Under the pieces are notes generated by a model. It was not told the DNA's origin. It made no database searches and saw only the letters and a list, made by a program, of their open reading frames with translations. This document shows positions 5,387 to 7,027 of a stretch of DNA of 7,027 bases, piece by piece. This DNA comes from Lachnospiraceae bacterium UBA4317. Lineage in GTDB: Bacteria > Bacillota_A > Clostridia > Lachnospirales > Lachnospiraceae. The stretch is from positions 2,116 to 9,142 of the forward strand of contig DGUF01000233.1 in the NCBI GenBank assembly GCA_002394525.1, in the 5' to 3' direction. How positions within the stretch are numbered: position 1 is the first letter of the stretch; each line of letters begins with the position of its first letter. The translations under genes and the position numbers were made by a program.

Positions 5387-7003
5387 ATGAACGCATATGC
5401 TATTTCCTTATCAAAATATGTAAATACAGGGATCTTTGCCCTTTTTACCCTCCTGGCCTACCTGAGCTTTACGGTTCGGGACAGGCGCCTGAGCCGCGTG
5501 ATCGAGATCGTTCAGCGCGTGTTGCTGGCCGCTTTTCTGGTCAATGCCAACGCGACCATCGCCTGGTTTGTCTGGGGAACCAAGGGCAGGAATCTCTGTC
5601 TTTTGTGCGCCATGGAGATCCTCTTTTTGCTGGCCTTTATGACCCTCTACAGGATCGTCCACGAGATGGCCAATATGTTCCTCTTCAATAACATATGCAT
5701 GCTGCTCTCGGTCGGCTTTGTGATCATCTCCCGGATCGCCTTCTACGGGTCCGCGGACAGCACGGGCTTTCGGGCCAACGAACCCTTCAAGCAGTTTGTC
5801 ATGGCCTCGGCGGGACTCCTGATCATGCTGATCATCCCCTTTTTCCGCAGGATCTTTGACTCCCTGCGGCACCTGGGGGTAATATTCGGCCTGGTCGGGA
5901 TCGCTGTCCTGAGCGGGGTCCTGCTGCTGAGCGCGGCCACCAACGGGGCCATGATCACCTACACGATCGGCGGCTTCACCTTCCAGCCCTCGGAATTTGT
6001 CAAGATCCTCTTTATCCTGATGCTGGCGGGCATGCTGAGCGGGGAGGTCACGGCGGGAAAGGCCATGATGGTCAGCCTGCTGGCGGTCATCCATGTCGGC
6101 GTTCTCGTTCTCTCCAGAGACCTGGGAAGCGCCCTGATCTTTTTTGTCGTCTACCTCATGATGCTGTTTCTGGCCTCCGGCCGCTGGAGCATCATTTTCG
6201 GAGGCGCCGCCCTGGGGACCCTGGGGGCCGTCGCCTGCTATTTCCTCTTTTCCCATGTCAGGGTCAGGGTGGAGATCTGGAGGGATCCCTTCTCGGTCAT
6301 CCAGGATATGGGCTATCAGATCGCCCAGTCCCTCTTTGCCATCAGCTACGGCGGGCCCTGGGGGGCCGGCCTGACCCAGGGGGCTCCGGACAGCATCCCC
6401 TTTGTGGAGTCGGATTTTATCTTCGCGGCGATCACGGAGGAGATGGGCCTGATCTTCGGCGTCTGCCTGCTCCTTCTGTGCCTCAACAGCTTTATCCGGA
6501 TACTCATGCTGTCGGCCAGTTACTCCAACCGCTTTTTCCAGCTCTACACCTACGGGGCGGCGGTCTGCTATATTTTCCAGACCTTCCTGACTGTGGGCGG
6601 TGAGACCAAATTCATCCCCCTCACGGGCGTGACGCTCCCCCTGGTCAGCTACGGAGGAAGCTCGATCCTGTCCACCCTGATCATGCTGGGGATCGTCGAG
6701 ATGATCTTTATCCTGCACGAGGAGAGGACGGCCCGCTTTATCGAGCGCTATGAGCAGGAGCAGGCCCGGGGGGATTCCGACGGCCCGGACCGGATCCCGG
6801 ACTTTGATCCCTTCGAAGACGGAACCGGCCCGGAACAGAATCTGTATTTTCAGGATGGCAGCTCCGAGGCCTATGACCCGGACTGGATGGGGAAAACCGA
6901 CCAGGCTGATGAAGGGTACCGGGCCGACGGGTATGACCATACCGACGGGTATGACCATACCGACAGGTATGGTTTTTACAGGCCGGGAGAAATGAAGAAA
7001 TAA
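5387..7003 (+). CDS. FtsW/RodA/SpoVE-family SEDS peptidoglycan glycosyltransferase
   Basis: SEDS proteins are membrane enzymes that polymerise lipid II into glycan strands, working with a class B penicillin-binding protein in division (FtsW) or elongation (RodA). The 538-residue product begins at ATG 5387, the first start after the preceding stop. GGAG at 5370-5373 is 13 bases away, further than usual. Core motifs: FQPSEFVKI (199-207), SRDLGSAL (243-250), the extracellular-loop segment ESDFIFAAITEEMG with the likely catalytic Asp343, and the signature KFIPLTGVTLPLVSYGGSS (408-426). I count about 13 hydrophobic segments; roughly four in the first 130 residues lie ahead of the SEDS core, which alone has ten. 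After the last helix (about 442) comes a 95-residue acidic, Tyr/Asp-rich cytoplasmic tail with tandem DGYDHT repeats. FtsW or RodA identity cannot be settled from sequence; no partner penicillin-binding protein lies in the window, though one could follow. Confidence 0.92.
   Translation: MNAYAISLSKYVNTGIFALFTLLAYLSFTVRDRRLSRVIEIVQRVLLAAFLVNANATIAWFVWGTKGRNLCLLCAMEILFLLAFMTLYRIVHEMANMFLFNNICMLLSVGFVIISRIAFYGSADSTGFRANEPFKQFVMASAGLLIMLIIPFFRRIFDSLRHLGVIFGLVGIAVLSGVLLLSAATNGAMITYTIGGFTFQPSEFVKILFILMLAGMLSGEVTAGKAMMVSLLAVIHVGVLVLSRDLGSALIFFVVYLMMLFLASGRWSIIFGGAALGTLGAVACYFLFSHVRVRVEIWRDPFSVIQDMGYQIAQSLFAISYGGPWGAGLTQGAPDSIPFVESDFIFAAITEEMGLIFGVCLLLLCLNSFIRILMLSASYSNRFFQLYTYGAAVCYIFQTFLTVGGETKFIPLTGVTLPLVSYGGSSILSTLIMLGIVEMIFILHEERTARFIERYEQEQARGDSDGPDRIPDFDPFEDGTGPEQNLYFQDGSSEAYDPDWMGKTDQADEGYRADGYDHTDGYDHTDRYGFYRPGEMKK
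6926..6972 (+). repeat. 18-base tandem repeat in the SEDS tail
   Basis: GACGGGTATGACCATACC occurs twice exactly (6926-6943 and 6944-6961), followed by a partial, slightly altered third copy (GACAGGTATGG, 6962-6972). The reading frame is kept, so the protein gains one DGYDHT per copy. Each unit contains the palindrome GGTATG-AC-CATACC, so the DNA is both a direct and an inverted repeat, prone to slippage in steps of six residues. Confidence 0.93.
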
Positions 7004-7027
7004 TACCATGATGTAAAGGTCAAAAGG
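7004..7027 (+). other. Lead-in to a possible next gene
   Basis: After the SEDS stop there is no terminator hairpin in the remaining 24 bases. AAAGG (7014-7018) and AAAAGG (7022-7027) are purine-rich and could be part of a ribosome binding site for a co-transcribed gene. A class B penicillin-binding protein is a frequent neighbour of SEDS genes, but nothing here proves it. Confidence 0.25.

Noticed and set aside
5377..5691. 104-codon frame starting at ATG 5377, closer to GGAG
   Set aside because: It is out of frame with the SEDS protein, has no domain, and its start is only three bases from GGAG; its sequence is a frame shadow.
6835..6858. QNLYFQD, resembling a TEV protease site in the SEDS tail
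   Set aside because: The P6 residue is Gln rather than Glu and P1' is Asp. The surroundings are natural coding sequence, so this is a coincidence and not an engineered tag.
5411..7009. 532-codon open frame on the minus strand opposite the SEDS gene
   Set aside because: It mirrors the codon pattern of the GC-rich plus-strand gene, has low-complexity Asp/Gly/Gln-rich composition, no family motif and no ribosome binding site. The plus-strand gene has clear SEDS motifs.

Overview
This window looks like chromosomal DNA from a GC-rich member of the Clostridia, most likely Lachnospiraceae or a close relative. I base this on the gene order (ruvA, ruvB, zapA, a large U32-family gene, an FtsW/RodA-type SEDS gene), strong purine-rich ribosome binding sites, and a long SEDS protein with extra N-terminal membrane segments. 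The lineage is an inference from family knowledge and was not checked by a search. Every gene lies on the plus strand, and I see no mobile element, CRISPR array, tRNA or rRNA.

Layout. Positions 1-314 hold the C-terminal end of ilvC (ketol-acid reductoisomerase), closed by a very clear intrinsic terminator at 419-454. A new transcription unit then appears to start: an extended -10 promoter at 504-512, a leader that can form a hairpin (527-568), then ruvA (598-1230). A 188-base spacer follows (1231-1418), rich in competing inverted repeats and with no convincing gene. Next come ruvB (1419-2426), zapA (2480-2806), a U32-family protein (2867-5365) and an FtsW/RodA-like SEDS glycosyltransferase (5387-7003). 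The last 24 bases look like the lead-in to another gene.

How the genes work together. RuvA and RuvB form the Holliday-junction branch-migration motor. ZapA stabilises the FtsZ ring, and the SEDS protein polymerises glycan strands of peptidoglycan, so recombination repair sits beside cell division and wall synthesis. The U32 protein belongs to a family whose studied members hydroxylate rRNA or tRNA. Short gaps and the lack of terminators suggest that ruvB through the SEDS gene are co-transcribed. The U32 stop codon sits in the loop of a hairpin that would mask the SEDS ribosome binding site, which suggests translational coupling.

This is mostly conserved housekeeping DNA. The points most worth a second look are the structured ruvA-ruvB spacer, the DGYDHT-repeat tail of the SEDS protein, the coupling hairpin, the leader hairpin and weak LexA-like site before ruvA, and an AT-rich patch plus low-complexity linker in the U32 gene. 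I did not find strong evidence for a wholly new system.
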